Origin: CAYUYV01 sp964449455
GTDB taxonomy: Bacteria > Pseudomonadota > Alphaproteobacteria > JAJFIK01
Reading direction: 5' to 3'
DNA: 64,000 nt
Assembly (NCBI GenBank): GCA_964449455.1
Contig: CAYUYV010000003.1
Location: 4,741-68,740 of the forward strand
Shown: one piece after another, positions 43,406-52,607 of the stretch
How the letters are laid out: every line of letters begins with the position of its first letter
Position numbering within the stretch: position 1 is the first letter of the stretch
Translations under genes and position numbers: made by a program
Notes under the pieces: generated by a model
Seen by the model: only the letters and a program-made list of their open reading frames with translations
Told to the model about the DNA's origin: nothing
Database searches by the model: none

Positions 43406-45466
43406 ATGGGCACCATGATCGGCGCGGGGGGCGCCAACGCCAGCGCGGACACGAGTCTGCGCATTGTGGGATTCGATTTGGGGCACGGAGAGACCTCCGT
43501 CGCCATGTGCTTTGCGCTGAGCGAACAGCAGCCCCGGGACCTGGAGATCATCAAGAACCGCAAAGTCGTCATGACCGTGGCGGTGCGGGACGGGCAGGGG
43601 CGAATTCACATTGGCGCCGATGCCCTGAAGCGCGTTGACCCCGACAAAGCAGTCAGCCATGTCCGCTTCAAAGGGGCCAGCCTGTCTGATCCCAAGACCC
43701 GCGAGCCCATTGCCATGTTTGTGGAGCGCTCCGTCGAGCTGCTGGCCGAGCGGGATCCGGCCCTGGCCCAAGGACGCGGCGTCACCCGTTTCGTTGTGGG
43801 CTGCCCATCGGGTTGGGACGACGGAACCATGGGCACCTATCGCACGTTGCTGTCAGGCGCCGGCATGGGCGATGTGGATGTGGTGCGCGAATCCCGTGCC
43901 GCCTTCGTCTATGCCCTTGAGTCTGACGAGCTGAAAATGACCAAGGGCGATTTGCTCGGGGATGTGCTGATCGTCGATGTGGGGTCTTCCACCACCGATT
44001 TCACCTTCATGCGCGGCCTGCAGGAGCAGGTCACCGATTTCGGCCACAACGCCCTTGGCGCCGGCCTGTTTGACGAGATGCTGCGCGACCATTTCGAGCG
44101 AACCCACAAGGACGCGAGGCGGATCGCCAAGATCTTTGAGCGCTATCCGGTGCTGCGCCATAAATTCGAGATCAAATGCCGTGAGCTGAAGGAAGCCTAT
44201 TTCGGAGATCGTCAGGCCCGGGAATATTTCGTGATTGAGGGCAATCCGGAAATCCTGATCCCCCTTGAGGCCACCGATGAGCTGATGGACAAGCTTTTGG
44301 CCCGCAAACTCGATGTGCTCGATGGTCAGTCCTGGCCTGAGGCCATGGAAACCGCGTTGCGGGACGTGCGGCGCAAAATCGGCAACAAGGATCCCAAGCT
44401 CGTGCTGGCCACGGGTGGTGCTTCGCGCATGGATCTCGTGCACAAGGCCGTGGCCCGGGTCTTTCCGGCCAGTGAGTTTCTGCAAAGCACGGAACCGGAG
44501 CATACAATTTCCCGGGGCCTCGCCATGGCCGGGCGTATTCAGTACAAGTCCGATGGGATGGAGGCGGAGATTTCCGCGCTCTCGTCCCATGGCGGCGCGC
44601 TCGACGACCTTGTGGAAGACACCCTGCCGGATCTTTTCCAGCGCATCGCCGAGGGCATTGCCGTGCGCGTGACCGATGACGTGCTGGTGCCCCAGGTGGA
44701 GGCCTGGAACAAGGGCAAAGGGGCCTCGATCAATGATTTAACGGCCATGGTCGGCCGTGAGGCCCAGGCCTGGAACGGCTCGCCGGCGGCGCGCGCGGTC
44801 ATCCAAACGGCGGCGGAGGGCTGGTTCGAAGCGGTTGTTCCCCGTATCCGTGAGCTGACGGACCCGATTGCCCTCAAATATGGTCTGCGAGGGGATGATC
44901 TGGAGCTGTCTACGGAGGATTTTGCTGAAGTCATGCCGGGCGTTGACGCCAATGTGCCGGGCTTTGAAAGCCTTGACCTTATCGGCGCCGTCCTGGCGAG
45001 CAGTCTTGCCGTCATGGGCCTTATCGCACTCCACACGCCCGGCAATATTCCTATTTTGGTGGTTGCGGCCATCATCGCTTTTGTCGGCGGCGCTGCGGCT
45101 ACGAATTTCTTCCGCAAATGGGCCTGGGATCTGGCGCTGTCTGGCACCCTGGCGCCCGCCCGCTGGGGCTTTGCGGCCGTTATCAAGAACAGCATCACGG
45201 GCGGCAAGACCCGCTTTGCCCGCCGCATCGAAGAGCGCATGACGAAGGCCTATGACTGGTCCCGGAACCGGGGCGGTAATATGGTGATGGCGGATGATGC
45301 GTATACGCCCGGTGAGGTCGATGAGGAAACCCGGCGGCAATTGGAGGAGGAGGCGGCCTTGTCTGGCATGAGCCAGGTGCTGATGCGCCTGCGCGAGACG
45401 GTCCTGACGGGGGTCAAGGAATCCCTTCTTGCCAAGTCCCGGGACGTGATGCACCTCCTGCGCTGA
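43406..45466 (+). CDS. Membrane-anchored Hsp70-like ATPase
   Basis: A 686-aa protein with an actin/Hsp70-fold ATPase domain: phosphate 1 at about 22-33 (VGFDLGHGETSVA), connect 1 FVVGCPSGWDDGT and RESRAAFVYALE, phosphate 2 at about 188-201 (LIVDVGSSTTDFTF), adenosine motif at about 333-339 (ATGGASR), and connect 2 TEPEHTISRGLAMAG. The canonical Hsp70 substrate-binding domain is not recognisable. Instead a helical region leads to a hairpin of two membrane helices at about 523-570, then a cytoplasmic tail. ATG 43406 has GGAGG upstream. It probably works at the inner membrane with the two-helix protein encoded just before it; the client is unknown. Confidence 0.82.
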   Translation: MGTMIGAGGANASADTSLRIVGFDLGHGETSVAMCFALSEQQPRDLEIIKNRKVVMTVAVRDGQGRIHIGADALKRVDPDKAVSHVRFKGASLSDPKTREPIAMFVERSVELLAERDPALAQGRGVTRFVVGCPSGWDDGTMGTYRTLLSGAGMGDVDVVRESRAAFVYALESDELKMTKGDLLGDVLIVDVGSSTTDFTFMRGLQEQVTDFGHNALGAGLFDEMLRDHFERTHKDARRIAKIFERYPVLRHKFEIKCRELKEAYFGDRQAREYFVIEGNPEILIPLEATDELMDKLLARKLDVLDGQSWPEAMETALRDVRRKIGNKDPKLVLATGGASRMDLVHKAVARVFPASEFLQSTEPEHTISRGLAMAGRIQYKSDGMEAEISALSSHGGALDDLVEDTLPDLFQRIAEGIAVRVTDDVLVPQVEAWNKGKGASINDLTAMVGREAQAWNGSPAARAVIQTAAEGWFEAVVPRIRELTDPIALKYGLRGDDLELSTEDFAEVMPGVDANVPGFESLDLIGAVLASSLAVMGLIALHTPGNIPILVVAAIIAFVGGAAATNFFRKWAWDLALSGTLAPARWGFAAVIKNSITGGKTRFARRIEERMTKAYDWSRNRGGNMVMADDAYTPGEVDEETRRQLEEEAALSGMSQVLMRLRETVLTGVKESLLAKSRDVMHLLR

Positions 45467-45543
45467 TCCGCGCCCGCGCCGTGATCTGGCGCGCAAGGAC
45501 CGAGGGGCGCGCCATGGATATTGGGACACGGCTTCAGCTCGCC

Positions 45544-46716
45544 TCACTCCCTTGTGGTCAGCATGCGGAAAATGCGGCTGGTTTTTTCGGCGCCGAACAC
45601 ATCCCGCAGAAGACGATTGCAGTCCGGCGAGAAAGGCTGTGCGGGCCGCCCGAATGGACCCCCGCCAGGATCCCCTTGTGTGAAGGAAACGCCGGCCGCG
45701 ATCATGGCCGCATGGATGGTTTCAAAGGTCTCAAACTCCGGACCCGCCACAAAGCGCTCCGTCCATAGCGTAATCCGGGACTTTTGGGGCAGGACAAGGG
45801 TGTAGCGCGCCCTCAAGGCTTCCCCGCCCCGGGTTGGCTCCAGATGGCAGGCCCGTTCCACGCGGACAAGGGCGCCATGGGGCACGGTGGCCAGGGCGAA
45901 GGTGAAATAGGGGGAGTGCCGGGTCTCGGTCTGCGAGATCACATGGACATAATGGGTGGCGAACAGCAGTGACACTCCGGTCAGCGTGGCCGTGATGATG
46001 GCGCCGGCGTTGATCAGTCCGGCATAGCGGCGAAAGGCGAGCCTGAGAAAGCGGGCCGGGTCGAACCCCCGTTCTGGCCTCAACGTCCCTTTGCGGACGA
46101 AATGGACGATGTCGCCCCGGAAATCGTCCTCGGTGGGCGCCTGATCGCTGACCCGGTTCCAGCCCAGATAAATATAGATCCAGGCTCCAAGCCGCGGGGA
46201 AAGCCGGTCTGCGTTCTGGACCGCGGCAAGCGCCAGGGCAAAGCCGGCAAAAGAACCGATGGCCAGGAGCCCTGGGTCAACACCTTGAGGCCCCATGACA
46301 AAGCGCTCCATCCCGCGCGCCGCGTCCTGCGCAATCTGGCTGCGCAGAGCATCCGTCAGTGTCACAATGAGCGCCAGACCCCCGATCCACAGGCTGAAGA
46401 AGGCAAGCAAGCCCGTTGCATAGAGCAGTGATCGTCCGATAACGGAGAGGCCCACTGTGTCGAGATGGTCGACGAGCACCTTGAGGCTGTCGTCGATGAA
46501 GGTGGTTTCAAGGGGATTCAGGGTCCGGCGATACTGGACGGTTCGGGACGGCTGCTCGTCGTCATAGGCCCGGCGCGCCGTCACCAGCACGGCGATGGCA
46601 GCGGCGATCACGATGAACCAGGATAAGCCATCCGCCGACAGACCGGGTGCGCTCCCCAGAAGACTCAAAACACCATGGAGGCTTGGCGGCGGGCCGAAGC
46701 CTGTTTCGGTGCCCAT
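45544..46716 (-). CDS. Four-helix membrane protein, function unknown
   Basis: A 390-aa protein with helices near residues 32-47, 90-120, 148-166 and 235-258, and a soluble C-terminal domain of about 130 residues (PEFETFETIHAAMIAAGVSF, RIFRMLTTRE at the end). ATG 46716 has a GGGGGGA just upstream; the in-frame TTG 46731 is less likely. It is transcribed behind the M23 peptidase gene with a 29-bp spacer and converges on the Hsp70-like gene. I recognise no family. Confidence 0.7.
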   Translation of the reverse strand: MGTETGFGPPPSLHGVLSLLGSAPGLSADGLSWFIVIAAAIAVLVTARRAYDDEQPSRTVQYRRTLNPLETTFIDDSLKVLVDHLDTVGLSVIGRSLLYATGLLAFFSLWIGGLALIVTLTDALRSQIAQDAARGMERFVMGPQGVDPGLLAIGSFAGFALALAAVQNADRLSPRLGAWIYIYLGWNRVSDQAPTEDDFRGDIVHFVRKGTLRPERGFDPARFLRLAFRRYAGLINAGAIITATLTGVSLLFATHYVHVISQTETRHSPYFTFALATVPHGALVRVERACHLEPTRGGEALRARYTLVLPQKSRITLWTERFVAGPEFETFETIHAAMIAAGVSFTQGDPGGGPFGRPAQPFSPDCNRLLRDVFGAEKTSRIFRMLTTRE

Positions 46717-46745
46717 CACCCATCCCCCCAAATGCTGCGTCTCAA

Positions 46746-47798
46746 TCAGTTCTCAAGACGGACCTGTTGCACGCGGGTGGTGACGGTCCGATTGCCTTCC
46801 CAGACCGTCACGGTGCCCCGATAGGTGCCCCGCTGCCAGCGTGTGAGGGGGCCGCGACGCCCTGTCCAGGATACCCACTGGGCTTTGTGGCGGTCCACCG
46901 GGTCTAGCCAAGTGTCGATCAGGGTGGCGCCGTCTGGCCCTGTGACGGTCATCCGCACCCGATATTGGGGGGCAAGGCCAATGAGCCGGGTCCAGAACAA
47001 AAAGACAGAACTCTCCGCAGGCAGAGCAGCCGGTGAAGTCGTGTCCGCATTGATGCTTTCAAGGGAAACCGGCGTTCCGGAAAACCCGGTGTGGAAAATC
47101 CGGACCGGCTCATAGGTCAGGCGCTGCGCCACATCGGCACGCCAGACCGGGGATCCCGATGCTCCCTCGCAGACCGGACGGCCGCCCGGCCCCACAAAGG
47201 GATCAACCACTTGATCATTCTGGCGCACGACAAAATGGAGATGAGGGAACTCGGTATTGCCGGAGAGGCCCACCTCGCCCAGAACCGTTCCGGCCCGGAC
47301 CGTATCGCCCTGGCGCACCGCGATACTCCCCTGTTTCATGTGGCAATATTGGCTGGACCAGCCATTGGCGTGGGTGATGAAGACGCCATTACCGCATTCC
47401 CGTCCCTCACGGCGGGCCTTGTCGATGCCTGGCGCGCCAAGATCCGCCATGCCGTCCCGTGTCCCGCGCACGACCCCATCGGCTGCCGCGAAAATCCTCA
47501 CGCCCCGCGCCATGGTAGCCCGGTCCAGGATCCGGACATCGGTGCCCTTGTGTGTCGGATATGTCAGCAGACCGCATTGATAGTCCCGGGGCGTCTCGCC
47601 GCCCCAGGCCACATAGTTCTGGATGATGCAGTCCTCGCCATACTGGCAGTCTACAGGGAAGCCGAATTGCGGGGCATCCGAGCCCTGGGCCCGCGCTGGG
47701 GCGACGGCATGAAACGCCGCAGCGATGCCGCCAAGGGCGAAAAGGGCGCTTGCGAGGATCAGAGGGGGGAGCCCGTGTGCTGTCCTGATCATCCGCAT
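46746..47798 (-). CDS. M23-family metallopeptidase (LytM type)
   Basis: A 350-aa exported peptidase with a signal peptide ending APARAQG. The M23 domain has its zinc ligands in HKGTDVRI (H-x3-D), GVFITHANGWSSQYCH and HLHF, so it should be catalytically intact and cut peptidoglycan cross-links or act in the periplasm on other peptides. Several Cys pairs (VDCQYGEDC, YQCGL, ECGNG, QYCH) suggest disulphides. A beta-rich C-terminal domain follows. ATG 47798 has GGAGG upstream. It is downstream of the RND pump, separated by an 18-bp repeat array and a gap. Confidence 0.87.
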   Translation of the reverse strand: MRMIRTAHGLPPLILASALFALGGIAAAFHAVAPARAQGSDAPQFGFPVDCQYGEDCIIQNYVAWGGETPRDYQCGLLTYPTHKGTDVRILDRATMARGVRIFAAADGVVRGTRDGMADLGAPGIDKARREGRECGNGVFITHANGWSSQYCHMKQGSIAVRQGDTVRAGTVLGEVGLSGNTEFPHLHFVVRQNDQVVDPFVGPGGRPVCEGASGSPVWRADVAQRLTYEPVRIFHTGFSGTPVSLESINADTTSPAALPAESSVFLFWTRLIGLAPQYRVRMTVTGPDGATLIDTWLDPVDRHKAQWVSWTGRRGPLTRWQRGTYRGTVTVWEGNRTVTTRVQQVRLEN

Positions 47799-47810
47799 GC
47801 CCCTTCCTCC

Positions 47811-47982
47811 TTCATGTCAACCGGTGGCCTCATGTCAACCGGTGGCCTCATGTCAACCGGTGGCNNNNNNNNNNNNNNNNNNNNNNNNNNNNNNNNNNNN
47901 NNNNNNNNNNNNNNNNNNNNNNNNNNNNNNNNNNNNNNNNNNNNNNNNNNNNNNNNNNNNNNNNCTCATGTCAACCGGTGGC
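47811..47982. repeat. 18-bp tandem repeat with assembly gap at RND pump 3' end
   Basis: Three copies of C(T)TCATGTCAACCGGTGGC at 47811-47864, then N 47865-47964, then a fourth copy at 47965-47982. The TGA stop of the RND pump (47971-47973) lies inside the last unit. The array ends close to the Shine-Dalgarno site of the M23 gene. Confidence 0.9.
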
Positions 47983-50900
47983 CGGTTTCTCCGTCCCCGT
48001 ATTGCCTGGCTTTCGGCCGTTGCCATTACCATTTCCGTTCCGGCCGCCGCGGAAGGACCAGGAGAACGCGAAGCGCCGGTCCAGCGGGTGGCAGAACAAC
48101 CCTCGGATGAGGACATAGAAAATGGGCGTAAAGATGAGGCCGAACACCGTGACCCCGATCATGCCAAAAAACACCGCCGTACCCAGGGCTTGACGCATCT
48201 CGGCGCCGGCGCCCGTCGCGATCACCAGGGGCACCACGCCGAGAATAAAGGCGAAGGAGGTCATCAAGATCGGCCTCAGACGCATCCGGGCGGCTTCCTC
48301 GGCGGCCTGGAACCGGTCGGTACAGTCTTTTTCCCGGGCCTTGGCGAATTCGACGATCAGGATCGCGTTCTTGCTCGCAAGACCGATGAGCACAATAAAG
48401 CCGACCTGGGTCAGAATATTGTTGTCCATGCCGCGCAGGTTCACGCCTGCGACCGCACTGAGCAGACACATCGGCACAATGAGCAGGACCGCGAAGGGCA
48501 GGGTCCAGCTTTCATACTGGGCCGCCAGCACCAGGAACACGAAAACCACGGACAATCCGAATACGACCAGGGCCGTGTTGCCTTGTTGGCGCTGCTGATA
48601 GGACAGTTCCGTCCATTCATAGCGGATACCCTGGGGCAGGATGCGGTCGGCCAGGGCCTCCATGCGCAATAGGGCGTCGCCGGAGCTGTAGCCCGGTGCC
48701 GTGTCCCCGATAATCGCCGCAGACGGATAGAGATTATAGCGCGGCACACGGGACGGGCCTGTGATCTGCCGGAAGCTGGCGACGGATCCGATGGGCACCG
48801 TGTCACCATTTTCGTTCCGGGTGCGCAGATGGAGCACATCGTCGGGACTGTCCCGGTACTCATCATCCGCCTGGGCTGTTACACGGAAGGTCCGGCCCTG
48901 GAAGTTGAAGTCATTGACGAAGCTGGAGCCAAGATAGACTTCGAGGGCCTCGAACACTCTTTGGGTCGGCACACCGAGCATTTCCGCCCGTGTGCGGTCG
49001 ATATCGAGATAGAGTTGGGGTGTGTCCGTCTCGAAAAAGGTGAACACACTGCGCAAGGTCGGGTCCTGATTGGCCGCGAAAGCCAGCTCCATGGTCGCCT
49101 CTTTCAAGGCCACGGGGCCCAGCCCCCTTCGGTCCTCGATCATCAGCTTGAAACCGCCGGCATTGCCGACGCCGCGCACGGGCGGCGGCGGGATCGCGAC
49201 CACGAAGGCCTCCTCGATCGCCGAGAGGCGGCCGCGCAATTCGTTCAGGATACCCTCATAGCTGTGGCCGTCATGCTCGCGCTCCTCGAACGCATCGAGC
49301 GGCGTGAAGATGGTGGCGGCATTGGTGGCATTGACGCCATTGGCGCCATCAAAGCCGGCAAAAGCCACCGCATGGGCAATACCCGGAATATCTTCAATGA
49401 TCTCGCTCGCCTCCCGCACGACCGCGTCGGTTCGGGCCAAAGACGCACCGGGTGGCAGGCGCAGCACCACGATGAAATAGCCCTGGTCCTGGGCCGGGAT
49501 GAAGCCGGTCGGTGTCCGCTGGAATTGGACCCCTGTGAGCACAATCAGGCCCGCATAGACCACCAGGGCAATCGATCCGATGCGGATCAGTCGGGCGACA
49601 AGGGCGCCATAGCCGTTCTCGGCCGCCGTGAAGACGCGGTTGAAAGCATTGAAAAAGGCTTTGAGCGGACGTTCCCAGGGCGGAATTTTCCGCGTTTCAT
49701 CCTCGGGCCGCAGCAGCAGGGCGGCAAGGGCCGGGCTCAGGGTCAGTGAGACGAAGGCCGAGATCACGGTGGCGACGGCAATGGTTAGGGCAAATTGCCG
49801 GTAGAACTGGCCGGTGATGCCCTCAAGGAACGCGGCAGGAATGAACACCGCCGCCAGCACCAGGGCGATGGAGACCAGTGCCCCGCCCACCTCGTCCATG
49901 GTGGTGTGGGCGGCCTGGCGCGGGGTCTGCCCGTCGCGCAGATTCCGGTCCACATTCTCGATCACGACAATGGCGTCATCCACGACGATTCCGATGGCGA
50001 GCACGAGGCCGAACAGGGTGAGATTGTTGAGCGAGAAGCCAAGGGCCGCCATCACGGCAAAGGTGCCGATAAGGGAGATCGGGATTGCAAGGATCGGGAT
50101 GATCGAGGCCCGGAAGGACTGAAGGAAGACAAACACGACGAGGATCACGAGCAGCACCGCTTCGGCGATGGTCTTGTACACCTCGTTGATGGACTCGCCG
50201 ACAAAGGCCGTCGGATTGTACACCACTCGATATTCAAGGCCGTCCGGAAAATCCTGGGCCAGATCATCCATGGTTGCAATGATTTCGTCGGCCGTTGCGA
50301 GCGCATTCGAGCCTGGCCGCTGGAAAATGGGCATGGCCACGGCATTGTCTTCACCCAGATAGGACCGGGTCACATAATCCTGCGCACCCAGTTCCACACG
50401 GGCCACATCCCGCACACGGACCACCTGACCGTCATCGCCGCGCGCCACGATGATGTCTGCAAAGGCTGCTGGATCATCAAGGCGCCCCAGGGTCTGGATC
50501 GGAGTCGCGAATGCCGTGGGCGCGACAATGGGCTCGGCGCCAATGGTCCCGGAGGCAATCTGAACATTTTGCGCCCGCAAAGCCGCAACCACATCCCCCG
50601 CCGTCAGCTCCAGGGAGGACAGTTTGTCCGGATCGAGCCACACCCGCATGGCATATTCACTGCCGCCGAAAATGCGGATCTGGCCGACGCCGTCGATGCG
50701 GGCGAGGGGGTCGCGAACCTGGAAGTTCACATAGTTCGCGATATAGAGCTGATCATAGGTTTTATCCGGGGACAGAAGATGGACCACGATCATGAGGTCC
50801 GGCGAGTTCTTGCCCGTTGTCACACCGAGCCGGCGCACTTCTTCGGGCAGGCGCGGTTCGGCCCGGGCCACCCGGTTCTGCACCAGCACCTGGGCATCAT

Positions 50901-51207
50901 CGAGATTGGTGCCGAGCTTGAAGGTGATGGTCAGGGTCATGCGCCCGTCATTTGTGGACTGGGACAGCATGTAAAGCATGTTCTCAACCCCGTTGATCTC
51001 CTGTTCAAGCGGGGTGGCGACGGTGGCGGCAACGGTTTCGGCCGTCGCGCCGGGATAGGTCGCGGTCACCTGGATCGTGGGCGGTGCAATCTCCGGATAT
51101 TGGGTGATTGGCAAGCTCAGATAGCCGATGGTCCCGATCATGACGACCAGGATCGACATCACGGCCGCAAAGATGGGCCGATCAACGAAGAAATGGGCGC
51201 CCCTCAT
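47971..51207 (-). CDS. RND multidrug efflux pump (AcrB/HAE1 family)
   Basis: A 1078-aa inner-membrane proton-driven efflux pump of the AcrB/MexB family. It starts MRGAHFFVDRPIFAAVMSIL, has the 12-helix architecture with two large periplasmic loops, and keeps the proton-relay Asp pair in GIVVDDAIVVIENVDRNL. Length fits the family (about 1030-1050) plus a Gly/Asn-rich tail. ATG 51207 overlaps the adaptor's stop (ATGA). An outer membrane channel gene (TolC/OprM type) is not adjacent. Substrates probably include lipophilic drugs, detergents or solvents, as for the family. Confidence 0.95.
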   Translation of the reverse strand: MRGAHFFVDRPIFAAVMSILVVMIGTIGYLSLPITQYPEIAPPTIQVTATYPGATAETVAATVATPLEQEINGVENMLYMLSQSTNDGRMTLTITFKLGTNLDDAQVLVQNRVARAEPRLPEEVRRLGVTTGKNSPDLMIVVHLLSPDKTYDQLYIANYVNFQVRDPLARIDGVGQIRIFGGSEYAMRVWLDPDKLSSLELTAGDVVAALRAQNVQIASGTIGAEPIVAPTAFATPIQTLGRLDDPAAFADIIVARGDDGQVVRVRDVARVELGAQDYVTRSYLGEDNAVAMPIFQRPGSNALATADEIIATMDDLAQDFPDGLEYRVVYNPTAFVGESINEVYKTIAEAVLLVILVVFVFLQSFRASIIPILAIPISLIGTFAVMAALGFSLNNLTLFGLVLAIGIVVDDAIVVIENVDRNLRDGQTPRQAAHTTMDEVGGALVSIALVLAAVFIPAAFLEGITGQFYRQFALTIAVATVISAFVSLTLSPALAALLLRPEDETRKIPPWERPLKAFFNAFNRVFTAAENGYGALVARLIRIGSIALVVYAGLIVLTGVQFQRTPTGFIPAQDQGYFIVVLRLPPGASLARTDAVVREASEIIEDIPGIAHAVAFAGFDGANGVNATNAATIFTPLDAFEEREHDGHSYEGILNELRGRLSAIEEAFVVAIPPPPVRGVGNAGGFKLMIEDRRGLGPVALKEATMELAFAANQDPTLRSVFTFFETDTPQLYLDIDRTRAEMLGVPTQRVFEALEVYLGSSFVNDFNFQGRTFRVTAQADDEYRDSPDDVLHLRTRNENGDTVPIGSVASFRQITGPSRVPRYNLYPSAAIIGDTAPGYSSGDALLRMEALADRILPQGIRYEWTELSYQQRQQGNTALVVFGLSVVFVFLVLAAQYESWTLPFAVLLIVPMCLLSAVAGVNLRGMDNNILTQVGFIVLIGLASKNAILIVEFAKAREKDCTDRFQAAEEAARMRLRPILMTSFAFILGVVPLVIATGAGAEMRQALGTAVFFGMIGVTVFGLIFTPIFYVLIRGLFCHPLDRRFAFSWSFRGGRNGNGNGNGRKPGNTGTEKPATG

Positions 51208-52607
51208 TCGCCCGCTCCCGTGGCTGTGCCGGCATTGCCCGCTGGCGCGGTAACCCGCTTCATGGTGGGCCCGTTCATGGTTGGCCCGTTCGTGGTTGGC
51301 CCGTTCGTGGTTGGCCCGTTCGTGGTTGGCCCGTTCGTGGTTGGTATGAGTCTCAGGGCCGTTTCCTTGAATTCAATGCTGGTCTCTTCGGCTTTGACCG
51401 GCAGACCCGGGCGCACTCGCTGGAGGCCGGCCACGATGACGCGGTCTTCATCGGTGAGGCCGCTTTTGATGATCCGCAGGCCGTTATAGAGATTGCCGAT
51501 CACCACCGGGCGCCGCTCGGCCTTGCCGTCTTCTGTCACCACCAGGACGAATTTATCGGCCTGGTCGGAGCCCACCGCTTCATCCGGGATCAAGATTGCA
51601 CGATAGAGCCCGCTGCCGGGCAGGCGGATGCGCCCGAAAAGGCCGGGTGTCAGCAGAAGATCCTCGTTTCCAAAGACAGCGCGCGCCGAAATCGTGCCCG
51701 TGGAATTGCTCAGGCGGTTGTCGACAAAGTCGATATAGCCTTCGCGCGTGAAATCGTCCTCATCGGCAAGGCGAACGGCCACGGGTGTTGGGTTTTCCCG
51801 GGCATTGGGGCGGCTTCCGGAGCGATCGAGGCGCACATATTTCAGATAGTCCTGTTCGCTCACGGTGAAGATGAAATAGATCGGATCAAGGGAGACAATT
51901 GAGGTCAGGGCCGTGCCGCCCACATCGCCCGCTGTTATCAGATTGCCCTTGGTCACTTGCTCCCGGCTGATCCGCCCCCGGATGGGCGCCCGTATTTCTG
52001 TGAATTCCAGATTGAGCTGGGCCTGGCGCAGATTGGCTTGAGAGCGCTGAAGGGTCGCCGCGGCCACGTTTTTTTGCTGAACCCTCGCATCGAAATCGCT
52101 TTCGGAGAGATTGCCGCGTTTCAGGAGCGGTTCGGCGCGGCGCAGATCATTCTCGGCCAGTTTGAGCTGGGCTTCGGCAGCGGCCACATCCGCTTCCGCC
52201 GCATCAAGGGCCGCCTGGAAGGGGCGCTGGTCGATGACGAAGAGGACCTGGTCTTTCTCCACGATCTCGCCGGCCGTGAAGGTGATCTGGTCCAGATAGC
52301 CGCTGACCCGGGCGCGAATGTCCACACTCTCAACCGCCTGGAATCGGCCCGTATAATGATCGTATTCGACAATCTCGCGGGCAATCGGGCTCGCGACCGA
52401 GACAGTCGGGGTCGATGGCGTGCCGCCTTGGCCGGGTCTGTCCTGACCGCAGGCGGCAACAAAGACCATTAAGCCTGTGCACAATCCGGCAAACCAGGAG
52501 AGGGGCCGCCGAGCAGGGGTCGCATGTTCAGGAGTGGTTATCTCAAGCTGCGGATGGTCCATCTGTGGATTTTCCATCTGTGGATTGTCCATCTGTGGGT
52601 TGTCCAT
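51204..52607 (-). CDS. RND efflux periplasmic adaptor (AcrA/MexA family)
   Basis: A 467-aa membrane-fusion protein linking the RND pump to an outer membrane channel. A hydrophobic segment ending in lipobox VAAC (VFVAACGQD) suggests lipid anchoring, but it is preceded by about 50 unusual residues made partly of MDNPQ repeats. Lipoyl-like, alpha-hairpin and beta-barrel domains follow (SGYLDQITFTAGEIVEKDQV, then DPIYFIFTVSEQDYL). ATG 52607 has AAGGAG upstream; later in-frame ATGs of the repeat could also serve. The C-terminus carries a PTTNG repeat. Its stop overlaps the pump start. Confidence 0.93.
   Translation of the reverse strand: MDNPQMDNPQMENPQMDHPQLEITTPEHATPARRPLSWFAGLCTGLMVFVAACGQDRPGQGGTPSTPTVSVASPIAREIVEYDHYTGRFQAVESVDIRARVSGYLDQITFTAGEIVEKDQVLFVIDQRPFQAALDAAEADVAAAEAQLKLAENDLRRAEPLLKRGNLSESDFDARVQQKNVAAATLQRSQANLRQAQLNLEFTEIRAPIRGRISREQVTKGNLITAGDVGGTALTSIVSLDPIYFIFTVSEQDYLKYVRLDRSGSRPNARENPTPVAVRLADEDDFTREGYIDFVDNRLSNSTGTISARAVFGNEDLLLTPGLFGRIRLPGSGLYRAILIPDEAVGSDQADKFVLVVTEDGKAERRPVVIGNLYNGLRIIKSGLTDEDRVIVAGLQRVRPGLPVKAEETSIEFKETALRLIPTTNGPTTNGPTTNGPTTNGPTMNGPTMKRVTAPAGNAGTATGAGE
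51262..51345. repeat. 15-bp tandem repeat at 3' end of adaptor gene
   Basis: About five copies of CCCGTTCGTGGTTGG, with diverged CCCGTTCATGGTTGG copies at the edge, encode a run of PTTNG/PTMNG near the adaptor C-terminus. The repeat keeps the frame. Confidence 0.9.
52551..52607. repeat. 15-bp tandem repeat at 5' end of adaptor gene
   Basis: Four copies of a CCATCTGTGGATTGT-type unit encode MDNPQ, MDNPQ, MENPQ, MDHPQ. Each unit begins with an in-frame ATG, so the annotated start codon itself is part of the array. Confidence 0.9.

Noticed and set aside
47811..47982. Possible CRISPR array
   Set aside because: The repeats are contiguous, with no unique spacers, and no cas genes are in the window.
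49795..51489. Long plus-strand open frame of 564 codons opposite the RND pump
   Set aside because: It is a shadow frame of a well-recognised pump and contains histidine- and glycine-rich nonsense typical of antisense GC-rich DNA.
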